The notes below the pieces were generated by a model that saw only the letters and a program-made list of their open reading frames with translations, did no database searches and was not told the origin of the DNA. A stretch of DNA of 64,000 nucleotides from DASUPK01 sp963795665 (GTDB lineage: Bacteria > Actinomycetota > Thermoleophilia > Solirubrobacterales > 70-9), in assembly GCA_963795665.1 (NCBI GenBank), contig CAWCIP010000013.1, positions 1 to 64,000 on the forward strand, given 5' to 3'. A program made the position numbers and the translations under genes. The first letter of the stretch is position 1. Each line of letters starts with the position of its first letter. Below are positions 1 through 9,296 of the stretch, one piece after another.

Positions 1-663
1 TCCGAGAGTCCTCGTTCGAGGTATCTACGAAACTCTTCCCGAAGGTCCTCCAGCAACTCACCCGCGAGCGCGGCGCTCATCTGCAAGGCAATCACCGTGG
101 GCACAACCGTGATCACCCGCAGCTCGGCACCCAGGGAGCTCGAGATTCGCTGGGCCTCCTTCAGGGCGAGATCCGCCTCCTCGGTTCCGTCATACGCGAT
201 CCCGATCAGGTGGAAGCCCGCGTGCTCTTGGCGGGCGAAGCCGCGCGGCGCGACTGCCACCGCGCACGGCGCGCCCCGCAGCAGGCTCTCCCCCACGCTG
301 CCGGGAAGTATCCGCCCGACCTTTCCGGCGATGTGAGGATCCGACCACGATCAGATCCGCATCCTGGTCCTCGGCGTACTCGTAGAGGGCTCGGGCTGCC
401 GACCGCCCGCCGCCCTCACCGTCGAGGCTCGCGCGAATGAACTCCGCCTTCCCCAACCGGTGCCGCGCGGACTCATAGAGGCGCTCCTCCAGCTGGGCAG
501 AGAGCTGTCCGCCGGCGATCGCCTGCTCGAACGGGATCCGGGTCCGCGGTAGGACGATCGCGACGTGAAGCTCGGCGCCGTACACCTCTGCAAGTGCCTG
601 GCCGAGCACCAACGCATCCTCGGACTGCTCGCTCGCATCGAAGCCGACAATCACCTTGCTCAT
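1..663 (-). CDS. Two-domain universal stress protein, frameshifted and cut by the window edge
   Basis: Universal stress protein (Usp) of the tandem-domain type; such cytoplasmic nucleotide-binding proteins mark dormancy and stress regulons. The start is the ATG at 663 (MSKVIVGFDAS), the classic first Usp strand. Domain 1 shows DADLIVVGSSHR followed, after a one-base shift near 329, by GKVGRILPGSVGESLL and CAVAVAPRG, the usual G-x2-G-x9-G(S/T) nucleotide-binding region. Domain 2 then begins (LIGIAYDGTEEADLAL) and runs off position 1. The insertion of one C near 329 breaks the frame, while both sides read as good Usp sequence, so a sequencing indel is likely. It is divergent from the pfkB-family gene. 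Confidence 0.85.
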
Positions 664-710
664 ATGGCGAACCAAACCACCACCGTCGCGACGGGCATAT
701 CAGTGCTCAC

Positions 711-730
711 GTCGGGACTCCTGTCCGCGC
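711..730. promoter_or_regulatory. Possible DosR-type box between the stress protein and the PfkB gene
   Basis: The stretch GTCGGGACTCCTGTCCGCGC contains GGGACT and GTCC in the arrangement of the mycobacterial DosR palindrome (GGGACT-N2-AGTCCC). The match is partial: the two central bases and the right outer arm differ. Its centre lies about 54 bases before the PfkB start codon. This is suggestive only. Confidence 0.25.
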
Positions 731-761
731 TGACCACCTAGTTCGCCTGACGTCGCAGTCG

Positions 762-767
762 TAGGCT
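762..767 (+). promoter_or_regulatory. -10 hexamer of a leaderless promoter (PfkB gene)
   Basis: TAGGCT fits TANNNT and ends six bases before the ATG at 774, so transcription would start at or next to the start codon. No ribosome-binding site precedes the ATG. The same -10/ATG spacing recurs at other genes in the window. Confidence 0.5.
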
Positions 768-773
768 TCTTGA

Positions 774-1784
774 ATGTCTGAGAGCGTGAGCCTGCCCGAC
801 CTGCCTCCGGTGTCGTGTTCGCTGGCTGTCTTCGCCCCATCGCCGGCGTTGACCATCACGCTCGAGCCGAGACCTGGCGAGGAGCCCGACATCCATCTGC
901 ATGCCGGCGGCCAGGGCTTCTGGGTTGCGCGAATGGCGGCACGACTCGGCGCCAGGGTGAGTCTCTGTGTCCCCCTGGGGGGCGAGACCGGCGACGTGCT
1001 CGAGTCGCTCCTGACGGTGGACGGGATCTCCGTCCTCTCGGTCGAGACCGAGGGCGCCAACGGCGCCTACATGCATGACCGGCGGGGCGGTGAGCGCGAG
1101 GTCATCGCCGAGACCTCGAGTCCCACCCTGGCGAGGCATGAGCTGGATGACCTCTACGGCGTCACCCTCACCGCGGGCCTGGATTCGGTGGCCGTCCTGG
1201 TAACCGGGCCGCGCAACGAGGGCGTCCTCCCACCGGAAGTGTTCGAGCGCCTCTGCCGGGATCTGCGAAGCAACGGCCGCCTCGTCCTGGCTGACCTCAG
1301 CGGCGAGCCGCTTACCGCCGCGCTTCGAGGCGGCATCGACTTCCTCAAGGTGAGCGATGCGGACCTCGTCGACGATCGGCGCATGGACGACCGGGAGCTG
1401 TCGTCAGCGGTCGAGGCCGCCGGCCGTCTTCTCGCCGAGGGTGCGGCGAACGTGCTCGTCACCCGCTCGGCGGAGCCGGCACTGCTCCTCGGGCGAGAGC
1501 GCTCGTTCATGGTCCACAGCCCGCATTTCGCACCGGTCGACGAGCACGGTGCCGGGGATTCGGTGTTCGCCGGAGTCGGCGTGGCGGTCGGGGCGGGCCT
1601 GCCGGTCGAGGTCGCGGTCAAGCTGGGGGCCGCGGCTGGAGCGCTCAACGTCGCCCGTCACGGGCTCGGGACGGGCCACATGCGCGAGGTGTCGAGACTC
1701 GCCGAGGAGGTCCGGGTCGATCCGGTGCGGCTCGATCAGCTCGGGGCCGACGGCGAGACGTCCGCCGCTTCAACCGCCTCCTGA
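774..1784 (+). CDS. PfkB-family sugar kinase (1-phosphofructokinase-like)
   Basis: 336-residue ribokinase/PfkB-fold kinase, the usual length. The N-terminal substrate motif reads HAGGQGFWVARMAARLG, a variant of GGKGxNVA seen in phosphofructokinase-like PfkB proteins. The C-terminal anion hole and catalytic Asp are in HGAGDSVFAGV (near residue 260). The family phosphorylates sugars or sugar phosphates with ATP; the exact substrate cannot be read from sequence. A paralogue with the same N-terminal motif lies at 52037-52966. The 3' end overlaps the convergent phosphatase gene by 49 bases. PfkB proteins belong to the mycobacterial DosR regulon, in line with the neighbours here. Confidence 0.9.
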   Translation: MSESVSLPDLPPVSCSLAVFAPSPALTITLEPRPGEEPDIHLHAGGQGFWVARMAARLGARVSLCVPLGGETGDVLESLLTVDGISVLSVETEGANGAYMHDRRGGEREVIAETSSPTLARHELDDLYGVTLTAGLDSVAVLVTGPRNEGVLPPEVFERLCRDLRSNGRLVLADLSGEPLTAALRGGIDFLKVSDADLVDDRRMDDRELSSAVEAAGRLLAEGAANVLVTRSAEPALLLGRERSFMVHSPHFAPVDEHGAGDSVFAGVGVAVGAGLPVEVAVKLGAAAGALNVARHGLGTGHMREVSRLAEEVRVDPVRLDQLGADGETSAASTAS

Positions 1785-2563
1785 ACCAGCGGCAACAGTT
1801 CATCCACGAGGCCGGGCGTGCAACAGATGGTGAACTCCGAGTGCGGCGTCCATGGCTCGCCACCGTGGTCGAACGCCTCCGCCCCCGCCTCGCGAGCAAT
1901 CAGCACGCCGGCGGTCACATCCCAGGGAAGGCTCGAGAGCATCACCGAGACGTCTAGACGCCCGGCGGCGAGCCAGGCCAGGTCGAGGCACTCGGAGCCA
2001 TGGACCCGGACCCGCAGGCAGCGCGGCACCAGGAGCTCCATCAGCTCACGGTGGACGTCGTTCTCGATCTTCGCCCGTGGCCCGACGGCGAAGTCGGAGA
2101 ACCCGACCATCGCGTCATGCAGGCCGGACGGCTCGAGTACGTTGATCCGCCGGCCGTTCAGCCATGCGCCTCCGCCCCGGTGCGCCACGTAGCGCTCGCC
2201 GATCAGGGGCAGGTCGATGATCCCGAGCACCGGCTCGCCGAGCTCGATCAGCGCGAGCGAAATCGCGCACAGCGGGCTGCCGTTCGCGAAGTTGACGGTG
2301 CCGTCGATCGGATCCAGCACCCACATCGCCTCGCGGGTGCTGCCCGACTGCCCCTCCTCCTCTCCAAGGAAGCCGATTCCCGGGGCGATCTCCTGAAGGG
2401 CCGCGCGGATGGTCTCCTCGATCCTGAAGTCCACCTCGGTTGCGTAGTCGCGGTCGCCCTTGCCGATCACCGAGCCGATGTCGCGCCGGCCCCGGCGCAG
2501 GAGCGCCGCGCCGGAGTCCACGGCCCTCTCGGCGGCCAAGAGCAGAGCCGGGTCAAGCGTCAC
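1736..2563 (-). CDS. Inositol monophosphatase-family phosphatase
   Basis: 275-residue Mg2+-dependent phosphatase of the IMPase/FBPase superfamily, normal length. Metal-binding motifs are visible: FLGEEEG near residue 65, WVLDPIDGTVNFANG near 81-95, and WDVTAGVLIAREAG near 215. Substrates in the family include inositol phosphates, fructose-1,6-bisphosphate, histidinol phosphate and PAP; none can be assigned here. The start at 2563 overlaps the stop of the upstream ATPase by four bases (ATGA), so the two were probably co-transcribed. It converges on the PfkB gene. Confidence 0.88.
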   Translation of the reverse strand: MTLDPALLLAAERAVDSGAALLRRGRRDIGSVIGKGDRDYATEVDFRIEETIRAALQEIAPGIGFLGEEEGQSGSTREAMWVLDPIDGTVNFANGSPLCAISLALIELGEPVLGIIDLPLIGERYVAHRGGGAWLNGRRINVLEPSGLHDAMVGFSDFAVGPRAKIENDVHRELMELLVPRCLRVRVHGSECLDLAWLAAGRLDVSVMLSSLPWDVTAGVLIAREAGAEAFDHGGEPWTPHSEFTICCTPGLVDELLPLVQEAVEAADVSPSAPS

Positions 2564-5333
2564 GCGTGAGCCTCATCGGCTTCGCGGCGGCGCAGCAGCC
2601 AGCGACGTAGCTCGTCGGCGCCCCAGACGATGAACGGGAAGGGAGCGGTGAAGAGCAGCATGTGCGGGCTCGAGCGCGGCGGTGTCCGAGGAGCGACCTG
2701 AAGGGGCGGCGGGTAGATGATCAGCGCCGAGAGTACGAGCTCGAAGGCGATCCCCCAGAGCAGCAGGCGGTTGGAGAACACGCCGATCGATCGCAGCGAG
2801 GCGCGCTCGGTGCGAGCGGCGAAGGCTGTGCCGATCTGGCCGATCACCATGCCGAGGAAGGTCATGGTCGTGGCCTGCTGGTAGGCGTGGTGCAGCGGAT
2901 GTCCGGATCCGGTGGGATCGCCGGGGACCAGCCGGCGCCGCCGAGGACGTAGAAGAAGCCGGCCATCGCGAGCGGCGGCGCAGATCACCCGAGGAAGAGC
3001 CAGGCGCGAACCAGCATCGCGCGGACGGATCACGCCCTCGGACCGCGTCTCGCGGCGGGCGCTGCATCAGGCCCGGCTCGGCCGGCTCGCGGCCGAGGGC
3101 AAGCGCGGGCAGCGTCTCGGTCCCGACGTCGAAGGCGAGCAGCTGGAGGACGGTGAGCGGCAGCGGAATCGCCGCCGCCGCCGAGCGCGAACACGAGGAA
3201 CGGCGTTACCTCGGGCGTGGCGTGGGCGAAGATGTAGAAGATGAACTTGCGGACGTTGTCGTAGACGCGCCGCCCGCCTTCGATCGCCGCGACGATCGTG
3301 GCGAAGTTGTCGTCGGTGAGGACCATGGTCGACGCCTCGCGGGCGACATCGGTGCCCGTTGCCCCATCGCGACGCCGATGTCGGCGCGCCGCAGGGCCGG
3401 CGCGTCGTTGACGCCGTCGCCGGTCATCGCGACGACGTGCCCCTCCTCGCGCAGCGACGTCGGCGATGCGGAGCTTGGTCTCGGGAGAGCTGCGGGCGAA
3501 GATCAGCTCGTCGCCCGTCGCGCAGGAGCGAGTCGAGCTCGCTCGTCGGTCATCGGGTCGAGCTCGCTCGCCGATCGACGACCGCGGAGTCGCCCGTCGC
3601 CGATCCCGACGCGGCTGCGCGATCGCCGCCGCGGTGAGGCCGTGGTCCCCGGTGATGACGATGACCCGGATGCCGGCCCGGTGGCAGCTCGCGACCGCGT
3701 CCGGCGACCTCGGGTCGGGGCGGATCGAGCATCGCGACCAGGCCGAGGAAGCGTGAGGTCGGTCTCGGCCTCCCTCGCGCGCTCGGGGACTGCCGTCCGG
3801 CGAGCGGTCCGCGCTGGGCGACGGCGAGCACCCGCAGCCCCTGGCTCGCGTAGCCGTCGACGATCGACTGAACCCGGTCGCGCTCGCTCGCGTCCAGTGG
3901 CGCGCGCCTCGCCGTCCGCGGCGATCGAGCTGCACCGTGGGAGCACGGCCTCGGGCGCCCCCTTCGTGTGCACCCAGAGCCCTCCGCCCGCGCTCGTCGA
4001 CCGTCGACATCAGCTGGAGCGAGGGGTCGAAGTGGAAGAGGGCGCCGCCGGTCGCGCTCACGCCGCGGCGGCGTCGAGCGTCGACGCCGAGATGCGCGGC
4101 GGCCTCGAGGATCGCGACCTCGGTCGGGTCGCCGACGTGGCTCCGGCGTCCGCCGCGTCGAGATGCGGCGTTGTTGCACGCGACCATCGCCGTCGGCCAG
4201 CGCCCGAAGCCGCGGCCCGGTCTCCGCCGCCGTTGGCCCTGCGGCTCTCCGTCCTCGAGGCTCGAGCGTGCCCGACGCGGTCCAGATCGACGTGGCCCTC
4301 ATCCGGTTCTCGGTCAGCGTCCCGGTTTTGTCGGTGCAGATCACGTTGGTCGAGCCGAGCGTCTCGACGGCGCTCAGCCGCTTGACCACGCGCTCCGCCG
4401 CCGCACCAGGTCCCGGGCGCCGACCGCGAGAGCAAGCGTGATCACCGGCAGCAGTCCCTCGGGAACTAGGCCCACCAGGAGCCCGACCGCGAAGACGACC
4501 GCGTCGGATACCGAGAGCCCGGCCACCAGCGTCGCGACCGGGATGAACGCGATGGCCCCCGCCGACCGCGATCACGCGCGATCAGCCAGGCGACCTTGCG
4601 GACCTGGTTCTCGAGCGGGGCTGCCCTCGGTCGTGGACTCGCTGGGAGAGCGTCGCGATCCGGCCGAGCTCGGTGTGCATCCCGGTCGCGTAGACGAGGG
4701 CGCGCGGCCTCGCCCTCGACGCAGCTGGTGCCCGATGAAGACGAGGTCGCGTGGCCTCGAGCAGCGGGACGCCGGTGTCCGACGAACGCGGCGTCGCGAT
4801 CGACAGCCGGCGCGACTCGCCGGTGAGGGTCGACATGTCGATCTCGAGAGCCGCCCTCGAGAAGGCGCGCGTCGGCCGAGATCCGCTCGCCCTCCTCGAT
4901 CAGCGAGCACATCGCCCGGGACGAGCTCGGTCGCGGCGATGCCGAGCTGCCGCGCCGTCGCGGATGACGCGCGCCTGCGAGGGGAGGTAGAGCGGCGAGC
5001 GCCTCAACCGCCCGCTCGGCCTGGAGCTCCTGGACGAACGCGAAGATCGCGTTGAGCGAAGATCACGACGACGATCGCGATCGCGACCGGGACGATCCCC
5101 GCAGTCCAGGCGAGCACCGCGGCGGCCCACAGCAGCAGCGCCAGCGGATGCGTGAACTGCCGCGCCAGGTCCCGGAGATGGCTCCGCTCCTCGCGTCGGC
5201 GGATCTCATTGGGCCCGTACTGCTGGAGCCGGCGCTCGGCCTGGCGCCTGCCGAGGCCGCTCGTGCGCGTCCCCAGGTGCTGCAGCAGCAGCTCCAGACG
5301 CTCCTCCGGATCGACGTGAGGCTCGGCTTCCAT
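2560..5333 (-). pseudogene. P-type cation-transporting ATPase with many frameshifts
   Basis: All signature regions of a type II P-type ATPase appear in order, but scattered over all three frames: N-terminal cation-ATPase domain (LEERL-like helix, YGPNEI, 5333 to about 5080), GERISADARLLEG, the actuator STLTGES, the phosphorylation site ICTDKTGTLTEN near 4340, GDPTEVAILEAA near 4120, VIVITGDHGLTAAAIA near 3650, MTGDGVNDAPALRRADIG near 3400, then TDVAREASTMVLTDDN and membrane helices to the stop at 2560. At least eight one- or two-base indels are needed to join them; for example a G is missing near 3360 in a G run. Family members pump Ca2+ or other cations; CtpF is the DosR-regulated mycobacterial relative. 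Either this is a decaying gene or local sequence quality is poor; the density exceeds that of the rest of the window. Confidence 0.82.
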
Positions 5334-5379
5334 CTATCGGGAAACGATGACCGTTTAGATGATGCGCGGCTCGCTGAGG

Positions 5380-6767
5380 TCAGCGAGCGGACGCCACCGT
5401 GTGATCTGACTCGCCATCGGGAGCCTCCTTCTTCTCGTCTTCAGCTCTGAGGTGAGTGAGGAACCAATGGCCGGCGAGCTCTGAGACCCGCTCCAGCGCA
5501 CCCGGCTCCTCGAACAGGTGCGTGGCGCCGGGCACGACGGCGACTTCGTGCGCGCAGCGCATGAGCCTCGCCGCCTCCTCGTTCAGGCGAAGGACCTGCC
5601 AGTCCGCGCCGCCGACAATCAGAAGCGTGGGCGATGCAACATCGCTCAGGCGATGGGCCGCCAGGCCGGGCGCCCACCGCGGGAAACCACTGCGCCGATG
5701 CCGTTGCCGAGTTCGGCGGCGGCGCAGAGCGCGGCGGCGGCGCCGGTGGAGGCCCCGAAGTATCCAAGGGGGAGTCCGGCGGGCCGTGGGTCCTCCCGGA
5801 CCTGCCGGGTCGCGGTCACGAGGCGCTCGGCGAGCAGGTCGACGTCGAAGACCTTCGAGGGATCCATCGCCTCTCGCTCGCTGAGCAGGTCGAAGAGGAG
5901 CGTGGCGAGGCCAGCCCCGTTCAGTGCCTGGGCGACCTGGCGGTTGCGCGGGCTGAGCCTGCTGGAGCCGCTGCCGTGGGCGAAGAGCACCAGGCCGGCG
6001 GGCTCCTCCGGCATGCGGAGATCCCCGGTGAGCCGCACTCGAGCGCCAGGCTCGATTCGGATCGTCCGCTCGATAACCGGCGGATCATCCTGCGGACCTG
6101 GGGCCGCAGTTGGGACCGGCGTGTGGGCCGCTGTGAGCAGCTCGATCACTGTGTCGTCCGAGAGCTGGCCGAAATCGACGTACAACTGGCCGATGGCGAA
6201 GAAGCCATGGGGCTGTTCGAGGCAGATCACCTCGTCGAACTCGTCCCGCAGGCGGATCTCCGACCCCGGCGGGCCGACCGGCACCGCCAGAATCACCTTC
6301 GCGGCGCCTCGTGCCTTCAGCGCCCGACCGGCCGCAACCGCCGTGCCGCCCGTCGCAATCCCGTCATCCACCAGCAGAACCGCCCGGCCATCGACCGGGA
6401 GCGGTTCGCGATCTCCCCGGTAGATGCGGGACCGGCGCTCCAGCTCGCGAGTTTCGCGCGCGATGATCTCGTCGATCGCGCGTCTCTCAACGCGGCTGAC
6501 CTCGACATCCTCGTCGCGAATGAGCTGGATGCCGCCCTCGGCGATCGCGCCGATCCCATATTCGGGCTGGTACGGCGCGCCTATCTTGCGGACCAGCAGG
6601 ACGTCCAGGGGCGCCTCGAGCGCCTTCGCCACCTCAAAGGCGACGGGAACGCCGCCGCGCGGCAGCGCCAGGACGATCGGATCCTCGTCCCGATATCGCT
6701 CGAGGACCTCTGCCAATCGACGCCCCGCATCGCGGCGATCGGCGAAAAGCGCAAGGCGATTGGGCAT
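5380..6767 (-). CDS. Phosphoribosyltransferase / dienelactone-hydrolase-like fusion, one frameshift
   Basis: Residues 1-215 are a type I phosphoribosyltransferase: LALPRGGVPVAFEVA and the PRPP loop VLLVDDGIATGGTA. From about residue 235 an alpha/beta hydrolase follows: LVLFAHGSGSSRLSPRN, nucleophile elbow GYFGASTGAA, and, after a one-base deletion near 5665, the acid (VGGADW) and His (PGATHLFEEPGAL) regions, ending at 5380. Both sides of the shift are well conserved, so an indel error is likely. This two-domain architecture is that of Rv0571c of Mycobacterium tuberculosis, a DosR-regulon gene next to a DUF1918 gene (Rv0569), the same neighbour as here. The substrate is unknown. Confidence 0.85.
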
Positions 6768-6773
6768 GCGCCC

Positions 6774-6807
6774 AGGCTATGGCGGGAAGTGGGCCTCACA
6801 TCCGTGC
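6774..6807 (-). promoter_or_regulatory. CACGGAT-box promoter of the phosphoribosyltransferase fusion
   Basis: On the minus strand CACGGATGTGAGG starts at 6806 and lies 27 bases upstream of the -10 hexamer TAGCCT (6779-6774), which ends six bases before the ATG at 6767. This is a leaderless layout with a motif in place of a -35. The 10-base motif CACGGATGTG also forms a perfect inverted repeat with 6836-6845. Confidence 0.55.
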
Positions 6808-6834
6808 AGAGGACCGGTCAGGGATAGGGGGTTG

Positions 6835-6869
6835 CCACGGATGTGGTCGGGGCGAGGCGGAGTGAACAT
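6835..6869 (+). promoter_or_regulatory. CACGGAT-box promoter of the DUF1918 gene
   Basis: CCACGGATGTGG starts at 6835; its CACGGAT core (6836) is 28 bases upstream of GAACAT (6864-6869), a weak -10 candidate. This leaves a leader of about 25 bases with the ribosome-binding site GGAAGGA before the ATG at 6900. It mirrors the site of the divergent gene. Confidence 0.45.
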
Positions 6870-6899
6870 GGCGCCCCAAGCCAGCGGAAGGACGATGAC

Positions 6900-7141
6900 A
6901 TGACTCCGAGCGATACCCCACTGCGCGCTCGTCCGGGCGACCGCCTCGTGGTTCGCGGACATCATCAGGGCGAGCCCCAACGCGATGCTGAGGTCTGAAG
7001 GCACTCGGTGACGAGGGAGGCCCTCCCTACCTGGTCCGCTGGGAGGACGGCCATGAGGCCGAGGTCTTCCCGGGCTCCGATATGTTCATCCAGCACCTCG
7101 CCAAGCCGAAGCGAGCCAAGAAGCGCAGGCCTCCCGGCTAG
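6900..7141 (+). CDS. DUF1918 small protein, one frameshift
   Basis: Small basic SH3-like protein of the DUF1918 family. It begins with ATG at 6900 after GGAAGGACGATGAC. The first part reads ARPGDRLVVRGHHQGEPQRDAEV and then hits a stop; shifting one base near 6995 gives LKALGDEGGPPYLVRWEDGHEAEVFPGSD and a Lys/Arg-rich tail to the TAG at 7141, the typical family sequence. One C appears to be missing. The function of the family is unknown; Rv0569 of M. tuberculosis is a member and is DosR-regulated. It is divergent from the phosphoribosyltransferase fusion. Confidence 0.85.
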
Positions 7142-7201
7142 GTGTTGAGCACGGGTGGGCGATCCGTGGCGGCGGGCGATGCCACGCACGAGGCGCGGGA
7201 T

Positions 7202-7207
7202 TACCTT
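7202..7207 (+). promoter_or_regulatory. -10 hexamer of a leaderless promoter (membrane protease gene)
   Basis: TACCTT fits TANNNT and ends seven bases before the ATG at 7215. It supports that ATG over the longer in-frame start at 7155. A CACGGAT core lies on the opposite strand at 7168-7162. Confidence 0.45.
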
Positions 7208-7214
7208 GGTGTGC

Positions 7215-8372
7215 ATGTTCGGCGGTGATCTCAAGATCGGTCGGCTCGCGGGCATTCCGATCAGCATTCATCCGCTCTGGCTGGTGATCGTCGCGCTGAT
7301 CACCTGGTCGCTGGGTAGCACCTACTACCCGGACCAGGCTTCTGGCATCGCGCCCGTCGCCGCCTATGCGCTCGGGCTGGCCAGCGCTCTGCTGCTGTTC
7401 GCGAGCATCCTCCTCCACGAGCTCGGCCACGCGCTCGTGGCGCGCCGATACGGGGTTGAGATCGAGGGCATCGAGCTCTGGCTGCTGGGTGGCGTCGCGA
7501 AGATGAAGGGGACCGCCCATGCGGCCGGCGAGGAGCTCCGCTTCGCCCTGGCGGGACCCGGGGTCACCGTGGTGATCGCGCTGCTCTTCTGGGTGGCCGT
7601 TCTGGCCCTCCCCTCCTCCACGCCGGATGCCGTAACCGCCCTGCTCGCCTATCAGGCCCTGATCAACACCATGATCCTCGTCTTCAACATGCTGCCCGCG
7701 TTCCCGCTGGATGGCGGCCGAGTGCTGCGCGGCATCCTCTGGCAGCGAACGGGCGACTTCGAGCGGGCGACGACACGGGCCGCTCGGGTGGGGCGTGGCT
7801 TCGGCTACGGCATGGTCGGGTTCGGAGTTCTCGGCGTCTTCGCCGGAGCGCCAGGGCTCCTCTGGCTCGGCCTGATCGGCTTCTTCCTGATCTTCGCGGG
7901 CAAGGCGGAGGAGACCAACGTCGCGCTGCAGTCGACGTTCAAAGGCCTTGGGTTGCGGCGAGTGATGGCAGTGCCGGCTGCGACGCTCGAGGCGAACACA
8001 CTGGTCGCGGACGCGCTGCGCGACTCGTTTTCCCGGCTCGGTTATCACGCGTTCCCCGTCGTCGAGGGGCGAGTGCCCGTTGGCCTACTCGACATCGACC
8101 AGGTCGAGGCGCTTCCCGCCGGCAAGCGGGCGACGACCCGCGTCGGCGACCTCGCCGACCGGGATCCCTCGGTCTTCGTCGATGACGACGTAACCATCGA
8201 CAGCCTGCTCGCCAACCCCGCCTTCCGGCAGCACGGGCGCGCGATCGTTCGCGGTCACAATGGCGAAATCGGGATGCTCTCGGTGACGGCGATCGAGCGC
8301 GCCGTCCGGGCGAGGCGCATGCTCGACGACAACGAGGCCGCCGGGCCGATCCGAGCGAAACGGGTGGCTTGA
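7215..8372 (+). CDS. Site-2 protease-like membrane metalloprotease (M50) with C-terminal CBS-like region
   Basis: Integral membrane zinc protease of family M50B. HELGH in LLHELGHALVARRYG (near residue 75) gives the zinc ligands and catalytic Glu; the third ligand is in NMLPAFPLDGGRVL (near 165). Six or so hydrophobic segments surround these motifs, followed by a cytoplasmic CBS-like half (FPVVEGRVPVGLLDID and a second repeat). Members cleave transmembrane segments of regulators such as anti-sigma factors; no client is visible here. The start at 7215 is preferred because a -10 hexamer lies seven bases upstream and the text before MFGGDLKIG is not membrane-like. Confidence 0.9.
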   Translation: MFGGDLKIGRLAGIPISIHPLWLVIVALITWSLGSTYYPDQASGIAPVAAYALGLASALLLFASILLHELGHALVARRYGVEIEGIELWLLGGVAKMKGTAHAAGEELRFALAGPGVTVVIALLFWVAVLALPSSTPDAVTALLAYQALINTMILVFNMLPAFPLDGGRVLRGILWQRTGDFERATTRAARVGRGFGYGMVGFGVLGVFAGAPGLLWLGLIGFFLIFAGKAEETNVALQSTFKGLGLRRVMAVPAATLEANTLVADALRDSFSRLGYHAFPVVEGRVPVGLLDIDQVEALPAGKRATTRVGDLADRDPSVFVDDDVTIDSLLANPAFRQHGRAIVRGHNGEIGMLSVTAIERAVRARRMLDDNEAAGPIRAKRVA

Positions 8373-8376
8373 GCTC

Positions 8377-9294
8377 ATGGGCCTCGGTTACGACGGCAAG
8401 CTCTACATCCTCGCGTTCGACCACCGCGGATCCTTCGTCAAGCGCTTCGGCATCGAAGGCGACGCAACTCCTCAGGACGTGAAGCGCTTCGCGGACGGCA
8501 AGCACCTGATCTTCGAGGGCATCGAGGCCGCGCTGGCGCAGGGCGCCGATCCCGCTGTGACCGGGGCGCTCGTCGACGAGCAGTTCGGAGGCCCGGCGCA
8601 GGTGCCCGAGGAAGCCAAGGCCCGGGGCATCAAGCTGGCGATGCCGGTCGAGAAGAGCGGCCAGAAGGAATTCGACTTCGAGTACGGCGATGAATTCGAC
8701 GCGCATATCGAGCGCCATGACCCCGATTTCTCGAAGGTGCTGGTCCGCTACAACCCAGCTGGAGACGCCGAGATGAACCAGAGGCAGGCCGGGCGCTTGC
8801 GACGTCTCTCGGACTGGCTCCATGAGCACGATCGCAAGCTTCTCTTCGAGCTTCTGGTCCCCGCCGAGGAAGCTCAGCTCGCGAGCGTCGATGGAGATAC
8901 GGACCGCTATGACGCCGAACTCCGGCCAGACTTGATGATCGGCGCGATCGCCGAGCTCCAGGACGCCGGCATCGAGTCCGACATCTGGAAGATCGAGGGC
9001 GTGGACGAACGGGCGGACTGCGAGCGCATAGCCGCTCAGTGCCGAGGAGGGGGACGGGACGGGGTCGTCTGCGTGGTCCTGGGGCGAGGAGCCGACAACG
9101 ACAAGGTCGACCACTGGTTGCGCCAGGGAGCTCCGGTCGACGGATACGTCGGCTTCGCAATCGGTCGGTCGATCTGGGGTGATCCCCTCGAGGGCTGGAT
9201 CGACGGCAGCGCCTCCCGGGAGGATGCGGCCTCCCGGATCGGTGAGAACTACCTCCGATTCATTCGCGTCTACGACTCATCGAGCGGACCCTAG
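8377..9294 (+). CDS. DUF2090 aldolase-like TIM-barrel protein
   Basis: 305-residue protein of the DUF2090 family, the aldolase-like domain related to LacD and to the C-terminal half of 5-dehydro-2-deoxygluconokinases. Visible family features are LYILAFDHRGSF at the N-terminus, the middle strand VLVRYNPAGD, LLFELLVPAEEAQL, and VGFAIGRSIWGDPL near the C-terminus. A role in sugar-phosphate aldol cleavage is inferred from the fold only. It begins four bases after the protease gene and is probably co-transcribed with it. Confidence 0.8.
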   Translation: MGLGYDGKLYILAFDHRGSFVKRFGIEGDATPQDVKRFADGKHLIFEGIEAALAQGADPAVTGALVDEQFGGPAQVPEEAKARGIKLAMPVEKSGQKEFDFEYGDEFDAHIERHDPDFSKVLVRYNPAGDAEMNQRQAGRLRRLSDWLHEHDRKLLFELLVPAEEAQLASVDGDTDRYDAELRPDLMIGAIAELQDAGIESDIWKIEGVDERADCERIAAQCRGGGRDGVVCVVLGRGADNDKVDHWLRQGAPVDGYVGFAIGRSIWGDPLEGWIDGSASREDAASRIGENYLRFIRVYDSSSGP

Positions 9295-9296
9295 TG

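Noticed and set aside
711..730. True mycobacterial-type DosR box before PfkB
   Set aside because: Only the inner GGGACT and GTCC fit; centre and right arm do not. Kept as a weak regulatory feature, not as a firm call.
7162..7168. CACGGAT on the minus strand before the membrane protease gene
   Set aside because: It points away from the protease gene and would drive transcription against DUF1918 (TAGCCG 28 bases on). Not counted among the six promoter sites.
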